Positions 46,307-56,354 of a stretch of DNA of 64,000 nt are shown here, one piece after another (the stretch's first letter is position 1; every line of letters starts with the position of its first letter). The DNA is from Endomychus coccineus (taxonomy: Eukaryota; Arthropoda; Insecta; Coleoptera; Endomychidae). The translations under genes were made by a program, and so were the position numbers. Under the pieces are notes generated by a model that saw only the letters and a program-made list of their open reading frames with translations, was not told the DNA's origin and ran no database searches. Where the stretch lies: positions 67,744,633-67,808,632 of the forward strand of contig OY294068.1 in assembly GCA_958510875.1 (NCBI GenBank), written 5' to 3'.

Positions 46307-46800
46307 TAAATAACATAAACGGTAATACAGATAAGTTTATTACATTACCATACATTCCGGGGAAAATTTAGAAATGTTTAAAAAACCATATCTATGTTGC
46401 GCATAAACCTACTAACTTTGTTGGGAAATATTTTCCAAATCTAAAACCTTTAATACCTAAAGATGAAAAAACCACACAGTATACAAATTAAATTGTTTAG
46501 ATTGCGATGGGACTTATAACGGAATCTCTAAACAATATTTACATAAAGAAAGTATGGCCATAAGTATAGTACAAGAAACCAAAACTTGGAAAATTCCACC
46601 GCCCTTGCTAAACACTGCTTTGATCATAACCATCAATTCGATTGCCAAAAATGTTAATATTTTAACTAGGGAAATCAATTATTATAAAAGATATATTCTG
46701 GAGATAATTCACATAAAACGTGACTACAAGTCTGTAAATCATAGAACAGATATTCATTCAGTCATTAAGTCAGATTTTAGATTTATATTAATTTTATGTA
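46307..46800 (+). pseudogene. Penelope-like linker and GIY-YIG nuclease remnant
   Basis: Shifting frames give KFITLPYIPGKI, then HKPTNFVGKYFPNLKPLIPKDEKT, then YKLNCLDCDGTYNGIS (corresponding to the VYKIxCxxCxxxYIGxT start of the GIY-YIG domain, with YIG changed to YNG), then ENSTALAKHCFDYNHQFDC and NREINYYKR.ILE.IHIKR. This order (YIPG linker, IPxxxK, YKxxCxxCxxxYIG, ALAxHxxxxxHxFD) is characteristic of the C-terminal part of Penelope-like ORFs. It continues the RT fragment that ends at 44456. Several frameshifts. Confidence 0.75.
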
Positions 46801-47115
46801 TTAAAATAATATTAAAATGCTCAGAAATAATAGTTCTAATAAGGTCTGACAACCTTTTCTATTACCTCATAAATCTTCAACATCTGGTTCGAAAGTGGAT
46901 CCTCGAACATTATATTCTTAGTTCAGTTCTTCAGTCGTATTACATACTGAGATTCGATATGCATATACAATTTCTAAGAATATTTCTTAGCAGCGGATTC
47001 TTAATTTGTATTCTTAAAACATTAATTGTGTTATAATTTCGATTGTTCGTGTTTCTGTTCGTTTCGGCGGTGGTGATACAATTAGTTTTAAGAAATCACG
47101 TTTTATATAGTTATA

Positions 47116-47159
47116 TGTCTTCTGATAATGGTCGTGAGAGAGAAACGTATGTATAGACG
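47116..47159 (+). ncRNA. Hammerhead ribozyme copy with a mutated core
   Basis: The copy reads TGTCTT, CTGATAA, TGGTCGTGAGAGA, GAAA, CGTATGTA, TAGACG. Stem I mostly pairs, but the CUGAUGA core is CUGAUAA, which loses the conserved catalytic G, and stem II is weakened (GGTC against GAGA). It is predicted inactive. It lies in sense at the 3' end of the Penelope-like element, inverted relative to the intact copy at 43652-43695. Confidence 0.65.
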
Positions 47160-47239
47160 AAAATAATAAGCATATATTTTAGTGTAACATATTTCATGAG
47201 AATTTTACATATAATTCATGACCTGGGTCAGGAATTATT

Positions 47240-48600
47240 ATTAATTATTTCTTCTTCGGCGTAGCGAAATTACAAATTTGGGATAGTATTGATAGGTAAT
47301 TCCAATTGAATTGATCGACATCAGTATTTTGACCTCCATTAATCACAGTCATACATTTATTTCTTTAGATAATTTCAGAGGAAAAAGTTACAGTCACATT
47401 TGGTGTTTGAATAGATCTATGGCTTCATCTCGTTGCAAAATGCTGTCTATAGACATACCACATTATAACGATAATCAACGGTACGAACTACAATACATTC
47501 GATCGTATAAGTATCCTTACCCCAGTTATTATATTAACTATAATGTTCGCGTGCTATGGGAATATAGGCGAATATTATCTAACAATGTGGTAGGTAGTTA
47601 TTTAAAGTATGAACAAATTAGATATTTCTTCATTTCAGTATAATAAATAATTACATCAATAAAATGTTGTTAGCGGTATGTAAATTATGATGTTAATATC
47701 TTCCGTAAACTGTAATAATACTCACGGTAGAGAAATCTGTATATTTCCTGCGAGATTAATCTGGCAAACGAGCAGGATTCGAGTGTTAGACGCATTAGAA
47801 AGAGATTCTGATATTTACGAGTGGGGACACCGGAGTCTGTATCGAAGGGGCCCTGAGGGGTCGGTGATCAGGGCGTGCACTTGCCTGACGGCATTCCACT
47901 CTGCTCGAGGCAACCTGCCTTTGGCATGCCCCGCTACACCGCCAAATATGCCAGCATTTTTAAATTTAACGCAGCTGCAACCGTGCTTTCCTCTTTGGAC
48001 ATTATTACCGGTCTCGTACAGAAGTAATATGATAAGTTCATGATACTTCGTTTAATATGATATGTGCTATTATTGCTAGACTGAAATGAGTGATCTAAGA
48101 AATATAATTAATTGGTTTGTTAAGAGCTGGACATGCAGATATGAAACAGTTACAAAAGAACCTGGGTTGTGATGGGCATTTCACGAGAGCGTATTTAAAA
48201 TGATTGTATAATTCATCAAGTTCAATTTTGTAGTTAGAATTTACGGTCTGAATGATAATATAATATATGATTCATTATTATTATAAACCATATTTCAAAA
48301 ATTACAAAAAAACAGTTTTATGAATAAAGTGAATAATGTATATTATGTCGAAGCATTTTAATGGTAGCATGCCATACATTTAATCAAGAAATAAACATAA
48401 TTTGTTTTTCAATAAAACTACAAACTACACAAAAGTATGCAACTATCAGAGCTATTCAATTTTCTAGAGATTAATATTCGAAAATTTAGAAACATGCCGA
48501 TACGAGAAAAAATCCTGGAACGGAAAGGTAGTGATGTATAAATTAAAAACAAAAATGTTCTAACTGAATCATCATGTGGCCAAGTTTTACGGTTTACTAA
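47240..48600. other. Interval with one unidentified GC-rich block
   Basis: At about 47820-48005 there is a GC-rich block (gtggggacaccggagtctgta, then ccctgaggggtcggtgatcag, ctgctcgaggcaacctgcc). On the minus strand it can be read as FKNAGIFGGVAGHAKGRLPR, then WNAVRQVHALITDPSGPLRYRLRCPHS. I do not recognise it; it may be an exon, a mobile-element fragment or neither. Frames at 47311-47643 look incidental. Confidence 0.25.
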
Positions 48601-48644
48601 ATATGTACTCGAGAAATAATAACACTCTGTTTTAAAATTTTCGT

Positions 48645-49345
48645 CTTTACGTACTTTCGGTCTCACGACCATCATCGGAAGACCTATTATGTTGAAAAGG
48701 GTTAATTAAAACTAATTATAGCACAAGCGTCCATATCGCACAATTTTCAATCGAAAAGCCCACGCCGTCGAAACGAACAGAACCACGAATAATCGAAATT
48801 GTATCGTCAATATTAAAGCATAAATTTCTTGTAACAAGAATCCACTGTTCAGTAATATTCTTATAATATACAAGTGCATGTTGCTATAGTCTCATAACAA
48901 CTGATGTTCGAAGTTATTTGTTGGTATCTACTCGAACCAGATGTAAGATTTATGAGGTACTTGAAAAAGGTTTCAGACCTGTATTGGAATTTACTTTCAG
49001 CATTCTTCCTAAAATATACTTTTAACATTATAAAGACGCATGTAGGAATTGGCAAGAGTTTTAATTAATCAAGTTAGTATAAATCTGACTTAATCCCTGA
49101 ATGTCATTCCTATGATTTACAGATTTGGAGTCACGTTTCATATGAATCATCTCCAGGATAGATCTTTTATAATAATTGATTTCCTTAGTTAAAATATTAA
49201 CATTTTTGTAATCAAATTGATGGTTATAATCAAAGCAGTGCTTAGCAAGGGCGGTGGAATTTTCTAAGTTATTATTTCTTGTGCTATACGATAGCGCGTC
49301 AACTTGTGCATCGAACAAAACGGGGGACATTTCCAACAATTACTG
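48645..49345 (-). mobile_element. Penelope-like element 3' fragment (second copy)
   Basis: The minus-strand frame 49339-49061 reads ENSTALAKHCFDYNHQFDYK, then VNILTKEINYYKRSILEMIHMKRDSKSVNHRNDIQ, the same C-terminal protein segment as at 46580-46780 but with the frame unbroken. Its 3' non-coding part follows, and the fragment ends with a hammerhead relic at about 48690-48645 in the same (minus) sense. It is 5' truncated at about 49345, next to the TIR fragment that starts at 49372. Confidence 0.75.
48646..48692 (-). ncRNA. Decayed hammerhead ribozyme (Penelope 3' repeat)
   Basis: The minus strand reads GGTCTT, CCGATGA, TGGTCGTGAGACC, GAAA, GTACGTA, AAGACG. Stem II (GGTC/GACC, loop GTGA) and most of stem I are kept. 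However, the core is CCGAUGA instead of CUGAUGA, and a C is missing after GAAA. Predicted inactive. Confidence 0.6.
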
Positions 49346-49371
49346 TAATTTAGTTTTTCTTGTTATTAAAA

Positions 49372-49553
49372 CCGTTATTTCATAATTTGTAGTTCATTAT
49401 TGTTTTACAACTGAAATAAATAGGTATAAAATTTGTAGGTTATTGATGATGTCAGTGTGACAGTGACAGAATTATTTCAAACGTAAAGTAAGACACACGT
49501 TTTAGATTCCACAACCACCCTTGACCACGATAATTTTTGATATCCCGGTATAA
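49372..49553. mobile_element. Truncated right end of the CCGGGATATC element family (family G)
   Basis: This segment is nearly identical to 60498-60670 (gtagttcattattgttttac, then gatatcagtgtgacagtgac, then caaacgtaaagtaagacacacg, ending gatatcccggta). It is the right end of the complete element at 59717-60670, so the copy is 5' truncated. It abuts the Penelope fragment ending at 49345. Confidence 0.75.
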
Positions 49554-49738
49554 TGGGTTCAAGAAACATAATAATGCTTCAGATTTTCAAAAACAAGTTC
49601 CACTTTTGTACATAATTTTTTGCGATAATAACCCATAATAACCATTCCTTCCCTGAAATAGACATCGTTGACCCGCATTAATTAATCTACCTTCTCTCAA
49701 TCGACGATAACTTACAACTTTTAGCTTCTTCGAGTTAT

Positions 49739-50402
49739 AGTCTAGGAGCTAGAGCGATATGGTGGACCTGAATGAATACACTTTGGCACTATATTGGTGG
49801 AGAAAGGTTCAATGTACAATAGCTCCCACAGGCCGACTCGTATATGGTCAGGCGTTTGCAAACTACAGCCACCTCAAATTTTGGAAAAAACATTGGCACT
49901 CATATTGGTTATTCTTTGACACCAAATTAACGTATTTGACACGGTGCCAAGGTATTTTTTGTCGCAATACCCGTTTTAGCCGTAAAGTGATCAAAAAGTC
50001 CAAAAATGGCCAATTACCGGGAAATGCCCCTATAAAAAACCTTGGCATGAGTTTTTTCAACAGTTGACAACAATAAGAAACATTTTCCACTAGGTTCGGA
50101 AATGTGTTCGTGGATTCCATTTAGCCTACTAAATTAACTGGCCAGCTCCGAGAAATTGCCTCAATGAAAACCTTGGCACTAGGTGCAAATGTATAAGAAT
50201 TACATGTTTTTCAGTATACAACTCAGAAATGGATTCGTTCAATATGAAAGTCCAAAATTTGAGGTGGCTGTAGCTTGGAAATGCCTGATAAACGATTCGG
50301 CCTGTGAGATCTATTGTACATTGAACCTTTTTCCACCAATATACAGTAGTACCAAGGTGTATTCCTTCAGGCCTGATATATCGCTCTAGCTTCTAGAGTG
50401 CT
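49739..50402. mobile_element. Foldback element, about 660 bp, with repeated CCTTGGCA words
   Basis: The end AGTCTAGGAGCTAGAGCGATAT (49739) is inverted at 50402 (atatcgctctagcttctagagtgct). The arms of about 150 bp share aaaggttcaatgtacaatag, cacaggccga.tcgt.tat, and ctacagccacctcaaatttt. Inside, the words accttggcac, ccttggcatg and ggtgccaaggt recur with ggccaattaccgggaa/ctggccagctccgagaa. No coding region. Two open frames (49759-50067, 49863-50120) are by-products. Confidence 0.7.
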
Positions 50403-50589
50403 ATTATTCTATAACTAAAACAATGATAGTTCATTATGCTATCGTTTAAATAACAATGCTCCGAGTACAATCGGAATTGAAATAAGAGCAAAATTAAGAC
50501 ATTGGAATTTTCGTGACGTAAATAAATTTTATTTACTGAATCATTTTTTGATCAGTTTTTCATAATTTGAAAGTATCATGATGGAGGGA

Positions 50590-50622
50590 TGTGAGTTCGA
50601 ATCCCACCCGAGATCCCACCAA
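50590..50622 (+). tRNA. tRNA 3'-half-like fragment
   Basis: GTGAGTTCGAATCCCAC (50591-50607) has the form of a T arm with box B (AGTTCGAATCC) and four of five stem pairs, followed by an acceptor-like tail ending ccacca. No matching 5' half, anticodon arm or acceptor partner is found upstream, so this is at most a tRNA-derived remnant. Confidence 0.25.
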
Positions 50623-50764
50623 GGTTGAATTTTTTAGTTTATTCATCTTAATAGTCCTATTTTGGATATTCTTCCCAAGTTGTCTTTATAATCGAGAACG
50701 TTTTTTTTAGTGGATATGGGTGATTTTTTCTTATATGTAGTGTAAGTATTCGATATAGGCTATA

Positions 50765-52064
50765 TCTATATATATATATATATATAAATGTTGTGTACGC
50801 TTCAAAAACTCAAAAAGTTCTGTACCGATCGAGCTGAAATTTTAGCATGATATATAATCCGCATCAAGGATTGTTTTTATCTATTTTTTGCATCAGTCAC
50901 ATATCCGCGACCACGAAAAAACAATTTTTAACGATCAGCTGTGTACCAGTGACCGCGTCATCTGCCGGAAGCGAGGATAACACTCGCTGACAAGCGCAAT
51001 AGTAATGGCGTAGTCACATGAGAAACAATATTCGTTCCCAATTACATTGTTTATTTACAAAAAAATTTGCATCTGATTCTGATTATTATACAATCTGGAT
51101 TAAATATTCACTTAAATCAAGGAACTTTTGTGTGATCATGTCGTGATCGAACTGCGCCTTTCACCAAATCGTAAGTAGAGGTTATATTTTATATGAAAGA
51201 TGGACAGTAAATATATTATTAATTTTCAATGCTGTCTATCCTGTGTCTCATTGTTGTCGATCTGCAGCTATGAGAATCACGAGAGATAGGAGAATATAAG
51301 AGCTGTGAGAGCCATAAGAAGTTATAATCTCATCCCTTTCTTCTGTTTCAGTGAAAACCGAAATAATGCCTCGCAGAAAGTCAAATTTGGGCCGTCGCAC
51401 TCGCCACACAAAAGGATCAAGAAGACGGCTTTCGAATATGACTGAGGAAGAGCGAGCATCCGTACGAGAGAGGAACAGACTAAGCACCATCCAGACACGT
51501 AACGTGGACCCAGCAGAAAGACGAGCAGCCAGGCTTGAGGATGCACGATTGCGAGCACGTCAGTCGCTTTCTGCAGCAACAAATTTGGTTCGTTCTGAAC
51601 GGAATGAACGCGAAAGGGTGAGGATAGCTGAAACACGAACAGAAAGAACAGCTGATCTGCATCTGGAACACAATCGTCTTGCGTTCCGGTACAATTCAGC
51701 TGTTGATTATAGTTCAAGTCAGCATGTTGTCATTGGTCAGATGAGTCATGTCTGTAGCTACTGCCAGGCTCTAAAGTTTAATAATGAAACGAAAGGGATG
51801 TGTTGCGCTGGCGGAAAAATCAAATTGCCTCAACTTGATGCACCACCAAAGCCATTGAAAACTTTACTTGCTGGATCTACCGCTGAATCGAAGCATTTCC
51901 TATCGAACATCAGGAAATATAACTCTTGCTTCCAAATGACGTCATTTGGTGCGGAAATCGTGACTGCTCAATTCATGCAGCTTTTAAAATCAAAGGGCAA
52001 ATATATCACAAAGCTGGCTCCCTGCTCCCGTTCGCCACAGCGAAGCGTGGCAGGGTACAGCTAG
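50765..52064 (+). mobile_element. Helitron, about 1.3 kb, both ends present, with partial Rep ORF
   Basis: The 5' end TCTATATATATATATA..AAATG follows an A. The 3' end has a hairpin (GCCACAGC-GAA-GCGTGGC, 52034-52051), then ..ACAGCTAG with CTAG at 52061-52064 and a T next. This is the A|TC....CTRR|T arrangement of Helitrons. The early block tctgtaccgatcgagctgaaattttagcat is typical of animal Helitron left ends. The interior carries the N-terminal part of the Rep/helicase protein (51366-52062). The helicase is deleted, so it is non-autonomous. Confidence 0.85.
51366..52064 (+). CDS. Helitron Rep-helicase protein, N-terminal fragment
   Basis: The likely start MPRRKSNLGRRTRH is at 51366 (five codons inside the longest open frame), after an acceptor-like tctgtttcag. 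A basic, Arg/Glu-rich region (NMTEEERASVRERNRLST.., RSERNERERVRIAETRTER) is followed by GQMSHVCSYCQALKFNNETKGMCCAGGKIKLP, which has the CxxC...CC zinc-binding pattern typical of the Helitron N-terminus. Then come FLSNIRKYNSCFQMTSFGAE, the hallmark block before the Rep (HUH) domain, and a decayed IKGQIYHKAGSL equivalent. The reading frame then runs into the Helitron terminus, and its TAG stop is part of the terminal CTAG. The HUH residues and helicase are absent. In full-length proteins this region binds the element ends for rolling-circle transposition. Confidence 0.8.
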   Translation: MPRRKSNLGRRTRHTKGSRRRLSNMTEEERASVRERNRLSTIQTRNVDPAERRAARLEDARLRARQSLSAATNLVRSERNERERVRIAETRTERTADLHLEHNRLAFRYNSAVDYSSSQHVVIGQMSHVCSYCQALKFNNETKGMCCAGGKIKLPQLDAPPKPLKTLLAGSTAESKHFLSNIRKYNSCFQMTSFGAEIVTAQFMQLLKSKGKYITKLAPCSRSPQRSVAGYS

Positions 52065-52069
52065 TAGAT

Positions 52070-53110
52070 TATATTAATTGAAAAATATTTGATGGCGAAC
52101 AACCACCGTGCCGCTTCTTTGTAGATACAACTGGATACTGGATACGATAAAATTGTTCCATACTAAGGAGGTATTTTCTATGCTACATAGGCTTAGAGAG
52201 GATGTCACTAGAGATAAGACCGAGCTAAGTAGGTACATTACACGGTTACATTTTTCATACATACTTCAAGTCAGTTCGTTTCTAGAAGCTTCTGAGATTG
52301 CAACCTGTTCTTAATTTAAACGAACCTCTAGTGTGTAAAAAAACCAATTTGCAGATAATTAATATTATTGTTAGTTTTTCATTTATCAAGCTACGGTTTC
52401 TTTTTGTACAAAATACATTTTTATAACGGTATCTACTTATATTAACGCATTACCATTTCTGGAGATCGATATGGACAGCCACATGATAACATTCTTTTTT
52501 ATTGACAAGGTACTTTGATGACTAACGGATTGAATTTCGTTACATAATTATTAAAGTTTCCTTTCCTGACGAATTAAAAATTAGATAATTTATTGTTGGC
52601 CCATGCAGACTATACATGTTCATAAAACAAGTCCGTGTTTTGTAATTACATTCCTTTCTTAATCAATTTGTCAGTCGATTGTAACGATCGAATCGTAAAA
52701 TGATTTATGCTCAGTTAATAATCTGCCTTACTTTATTGTTTATTAGTAATATATGTACCTTTGTTTTTAATTTTAACTATTGTTCTAGAACATTGATCTC
52801 GATTTGTTGCAACTCTCTAGGCTCTAATCTAAGATGAAAAACTTTTGGATATGGCCATCGTCTTTCTCGATTCGTAATTATATTATTAGGCAAATTTAAA
52901 ATCTCATTTCAATTGAACTCTTCAATTTTTAAAACAAATACAATCTTCCAAAATTATGTGCAAATATACACAAATTTTTATCAACTTTGCGTATCCGAAA
53001 ATTCCTTTGAAACAAAAATGCAACTGGTTAATATATATTCCTACACAAAGTACCCTTGCAGATTTTCCATTTTGCTTTTCTGCAAAACTGTGTGATTTGC
53101 GTTCATCGAA
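52070..53110. other. AT-rich interval, no identified gene
   Basis: No clear coding or repeat structure. The left part of the hAT element that ends at 53685 would be expected here but cannot be traced. Confidence 0.35.
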
Positions 53111-53119
53111 GTATCGTAT

Positions 53120-53685
53120 ATGCAAAATTCTACTGACAATGAGAATCAAGAACGCAATAATGAAGACCCTGCTAGGAAAAGACAAAAAACGACAGCTGGA
53201 GATAACAAAGCTGTTATTGCAAAGGAACTATGTGACACTATTTTAAGACAAATTAGCGACCGATTTGATTTTAAGGATCACTCAAGTGCAGCAAAATTAT
53301 TTAATACTTAAAATTTTAAAACTTATAGAAATGCATTTCTACAAAAACATTTTGATGAAACTGTGAAATATTATCCTATGTTGGACAGTGTAAAATTAAA
53401 AAGTGAACTTTTAGCAATTTATGAGCGCGATGACATGTGTGAGGTAGGTGGTATTTTGCCACTTTTAGTGTTCATAACAGACAACAACCTAACAAACGTT
53501 TTGACGGAAACGTACAAGCATTAAAACTTCTCTGAGAACCACAATGCCAGAAGATCGGCTGAACGCATTGATGGACCTATCAATAGAAAATAAGTTCGTC
53601 CAGTCTATCCCTGATTTTCTATATACAAGAAATAGGTAAGTTTTTTTTGTACCCACCCTCTTTCATAGCTCACGAGCCGCCACTG
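53120..53685 (+). pseudogene. hAT transposase relic with right terminal repeat
   Basis: Frames read ENQERNNEDPARKRQKTTAGDNKAV.., LCDTILRQISDRFDFKDHSSAAKLF, then (after a stop) YRNAFLQKHFDETVKYYPMLDSVKLKSELLAIYERDDMC, LLVFITDNNLTNVLTETYK, and RTTMPEDRLNALMDLSIENKFVQSIPDFLYTRNR. This is the C-terminal, dimerisation-proximal part of a zinc-finger-MYM/hAT transposase. The usual (P)xSAxxERSFSxLxxIKxxL block between ETYKAL and RTTM has been deleted. It ends at 53685 in ccactg; the reverse complement CAGTGGCGGCTCGTG is a hAT terminal repeat. The left terminus is not found. Confidence 0.75.
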
Positions 53686-53893
53686 TATGCAGGGACAAAT
53701 TTTTGAGGAAAGAGCGGGGCTGCTATATCGAAATCAACTGTGGGTACATCCACATAGTTGTCACATACTTTCCGTACAAGACCACACCACACAACGAAAT
53801 GTCTCAAGAGTTTGTCACCATTACTGGGAACCATCAACTCCACACCAGAATCACTTGCTGATGTTAGGAATTGAATTGTAAAATCAGCATCAT
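53686..53893 (-). other. Unrecognised coding segment with a splice acceptor, cut by the hAT end
   Basis: On the minus strand, TTATTTATTTTTAAAACTCAG (acceptor, ending at 53894) precedes an uninterrupted frame of about 69 codons. It reads DDADFTIQFLTSASDSGVEL, then MVPSNGDKLLRHFVVWCGLV, RKVCDNYVDVPTVDFDIAAP and LFPQKFVP. Frame and composition (no stops, mixed hydrophobic/acidic pattern, normal codon variety) look like a genuine exon rather than AT-rich noise. It runs straight into the hAT terminus at 53685, so the rest was displaced or lost. I do not recognise the family. It could be a host gene exon, a captured exon or part of another mobile element. Confidence 0.4.
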
Positions 53894-53899
53894 CTGAGT

Positions 53900-54825
53900 T
53901 TTAAAAATAAATAAATTATGATGTAACACGGTTATCAGAGCTCGATAGAGGGCGACAGTTGAAACGGTATCATTATTAGGTAATTCCCCTCTTTAAATTT
54001 TGAACAACTTCGTAGAAGAAAAAATATGATAAACACTTAAACTATACGAACGTGTTTTTATTCAGTGTTGAGTTAGTACTCAACAACAATTTGATGTTCT
54101 GTTCACTTGACAAAGTTGGTCCAAAAAGTTAAGAGTGCAATTTTTTCCCGAAGATTAGGCGTGCAAAATAAGGTTAACCACGATCTATGTGTCAGATTAA
54201 CAACTTAAGAAAATGAAATATCGAAGAATGTACCGAGATCTAAACCCAAAACGTGGTCTCATATGATTCAGGTACCTACATTATACTTGCACGAAGAAGT
54301 ATCAACATTTTGGTATTTCGAGGGAAAAAATAAAAGAGCGAGCTACAATGTCAAATAATAATCATATATCTTAGCAAGCTCTCTAAAACAAATGCAACCA
54401 AATAATTCCAACTCCACTCGATAGATATCTATCAATGAAAAATGAGAACTGTCGAGTCTACACTGAAGCCACCCTGATGGGCATCAATGAAACTATAATT
54501 AACCACTTCCACCATCCTAGCATGTTGCGTTGTGAGATGAACGTGAAAAACATTTCAACTAACTAATAGTCCAGTTAATATACCTAATAAGTTTGAAAAT
54601 TGATGATTTTGGCCAAATCATACACTATTTGATGGATTCTCTTCAAATTGACTTTGAAAAAACTATCGTGGTATTATTTCTTGGCGAAACCAACTTTTAT
54701 GTCCGAAAAATAGAAGTTAGGATCTATAGGCACCTACATATAATTTACAATTATTTTACAAATTACTATACTTTTTACATCGATAATGACGATCATTTGC
54801 TAGTTTCTAGTTTAACTTAGTCCTT
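53900..54825. other. AT-rich interval, no identified gene
   Basis: Nothing recognisable apart from short AT-rich frames. Confidence 0.35.
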
Positions 54826-54829
54826 TTTA

Positions 54830-55340
54830 TTTTCCTCACTATATTAGAATATAGTGTAACGGAAGTATTGTATTTCTGAATCAATCTATGCAATTTTTGA
54901 CATGTTGTGTAAGTGTGTGTGTGTATTTATTATATGTGCATGTGTACGTGTATGTAGATGTGTTTGTATATGTGTATGTGTTTGTTTATGTGTGTGTGTG
55001 CGTTTATATTTGATGAATCGCAAAACTCCAATAAAATCAGAAACGACAATTTGCATGTTTCGACTACCTAGAATAATATCTGAAAGTTAAAAGCAGTTGA
55101 AGTAAACGTGAAATGCAACCTCCCTTTACAAAATCTTCAGAATCAGGAGAACTTATTAAAAATAACAAATTGGCAGATAATGAAACATAAATTATAAGTT
55201 GAGAAAGCTTTATAAATTAAAACTACTCAGTTCATTATGAAATTGTTTGATTATTTAAAAATATTTAACCAAATCTAACTTAATTAAAATTAACGAATGA
55301 GGGAAGTCACGTGATCAATTGATCACAGCTTTTTTTGTTA
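54830..55340 (-). repeat. Dispersed repeat family D, copy 4 (contains a GT-rich run)
   Basis: In reverse orientation it carries gtgatcaattgatcacagct with flanking gaagtcacgtgatc (55305-55330), ctgaatcaatctatg (54878) and tcctcactata (54834), the same ordered words as copies at 14290 and 31565. A long GT/AT-rich run (54905-55003) replaces the filler. Confidence 0.5.
54905..55003. repeat. GT-rich low-complexity tract
   Basis: Interrupted TG/TATG repeats (gtgtgtgtgt.., tgtgtatgtgtttgt..). An overlapping Cys/Val-rich open frame is an artefact of this tract. Confidence 0.85.
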
Positions 55341-55344
55341 CAGG

Positions 55345-55980
55345 CCCTGGTGTTTCAGTTACACTCTTCAAATTCTCAATAAACTCAGCTGAACTGATTC
55401 TTATTTTCCTCACTTACTTAGGTTATCTTTAAAAATGTTTTTATTTATCGAATTTTATTTTCATTTCCTTATACAATAATTTGTATTAAAAATAACATGA
55501 TTTATAGACACAGAAATACTTGTACGTCGTTACTTATTATTGTTGATTCTAATTATATTATACACCAATTTCACAAATAGGAATCAGTAATCAGAAAGCT
55601 GCTATTATTTCAGGTATAAAGTATGATGTTCACTTGAGTTGGGTATATCCTTCAGTCGGGACTTCCTACTTTCTATTAATATTCTGTAGACTTAAAGAAT
55701 TCAGAAGTTTAATCATACACGGATGATTCACAAATGACGAGCACGATAAATCTGCAATAGTGAGTTGCAGAATATAATGTTCTTGTTACCGAGCAAAATT
55801 AATCTCAATTCTCACAATGAAATACATTCGTATCAACCAGGAATCAACATACAATGCCTTACACTTATAAACAGTGCTCAAGTTTTATTATCTCCACCTC
55901 CAACACAGTTTATACAAGTTTTAGATCATCTTGCAATAGACAATATGCTACCTGCTTTTAGTTAAAAACATGTAGGAATA
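55345..55980. other. Interval with no identified feature
   Basis: AT-rich. No coding or structural signal was recognised. Confidence 0.35.
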
Positions 55981-55984
55981 CCCT

Positions 55985-56350
55985 CACTATACGTAGTATA
56001 TAGTAAAACAGTATAAGGTAAGTACTGTAATCGGCCTAAAAAATTGTAGGTCGCACTCTATTTTATGAATTTACCCTGTGGAAAATTTTGATAATTCATG
56101 TGACAGCAAGTGTCAGTATAGAACATAGAGTAGTAAAATACATTATGTACACTATTTGAATAAAATTTCAATGTAGCATAGAGTATATCTTAACGCTTTT
56201 CTTTAGCTGTTTCTGGATCATTTCCAATATATTTTCTGTTCCTACACTCATATGTTTGACCCACAGGTTTCCGGAACCTATTTTGCTGATAAAAGTGAGA
56301 GAAGTCAGTGATCGGCGATTGATCATAGTTGATTTGAATAACTGAAACGT
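55985..56350 (-). repeat. Dispersed repeat family D, copy 5 (partial)
   Basis: It contains tcactatacgtagtatagt (55985), gtcagtatagaacatagagtag (56110) and gaagtcagtgatcggcgattgatcat (56304). These correspond in reverse to the tatagtgagga, actctatgtt..tgacact and gatca..tcactgacttc words of copy 1. There is no ORF. Confidence 0.4.
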
Positions 56351-56354
56351 CATG

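Larger units (their letters stand above)
43640..47235 (+). mobile_element. Penelope-like retroelement, split by a mariner-type insertion
   Basis: The layout is: an inverted terminal segment with an antisense hammerhead (43640-43800), an RT fragment (43905-44456), the inserted mariner-type element (44457-46306), the RT-to-GIY-YIG linker and nuclease remnant (46307-46780), 3' non-coding sequence, and a sense terminal segment with a hammerhead (47040-47235). The two terminal segments are inverted copies of each other (..gtttcggcgg.., cgttttata.agctata.gtcttctgat.atggtcgtgaga.). RT plus GIY-YIG plus hammerhead-bearing ends identifies Penelope-like elements. The RT N-terminal half has been lost between 43800 and 43905. 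Confidence 0.8.

Noticed and set aside
46554..47036. 160-residue plus-strand ORF
   Set aside because: It is in a different frame from the Penelope-like protein encoded by the same DNA and runs into its 3' non-coding region.
49759..50120. Opposed ORFs of 102 and 85 residues
   Set aside because: Both lie within a foldback element and arise from its repeated words.
50769..50790. (TA)n run as an independent microsatellite
   Set aside because: It is the left terminus of the Helitron (TCTATATATA..), so it is part of that element.
51322..51717. 131-residue minus-strand ORF antisense to the Helitron Rep fragment
   Set aside because: Mirror of the Arg/Glu-rich Rep N-terminus; the plus strand carries the recognised motifs.
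54902..55090. Cys/Val-rich ORF (MLCKCVCVFIICACVRVC..)
   Set aside because: It is a translation of a GT-rich low-complexity tract and has no coding character outside it.
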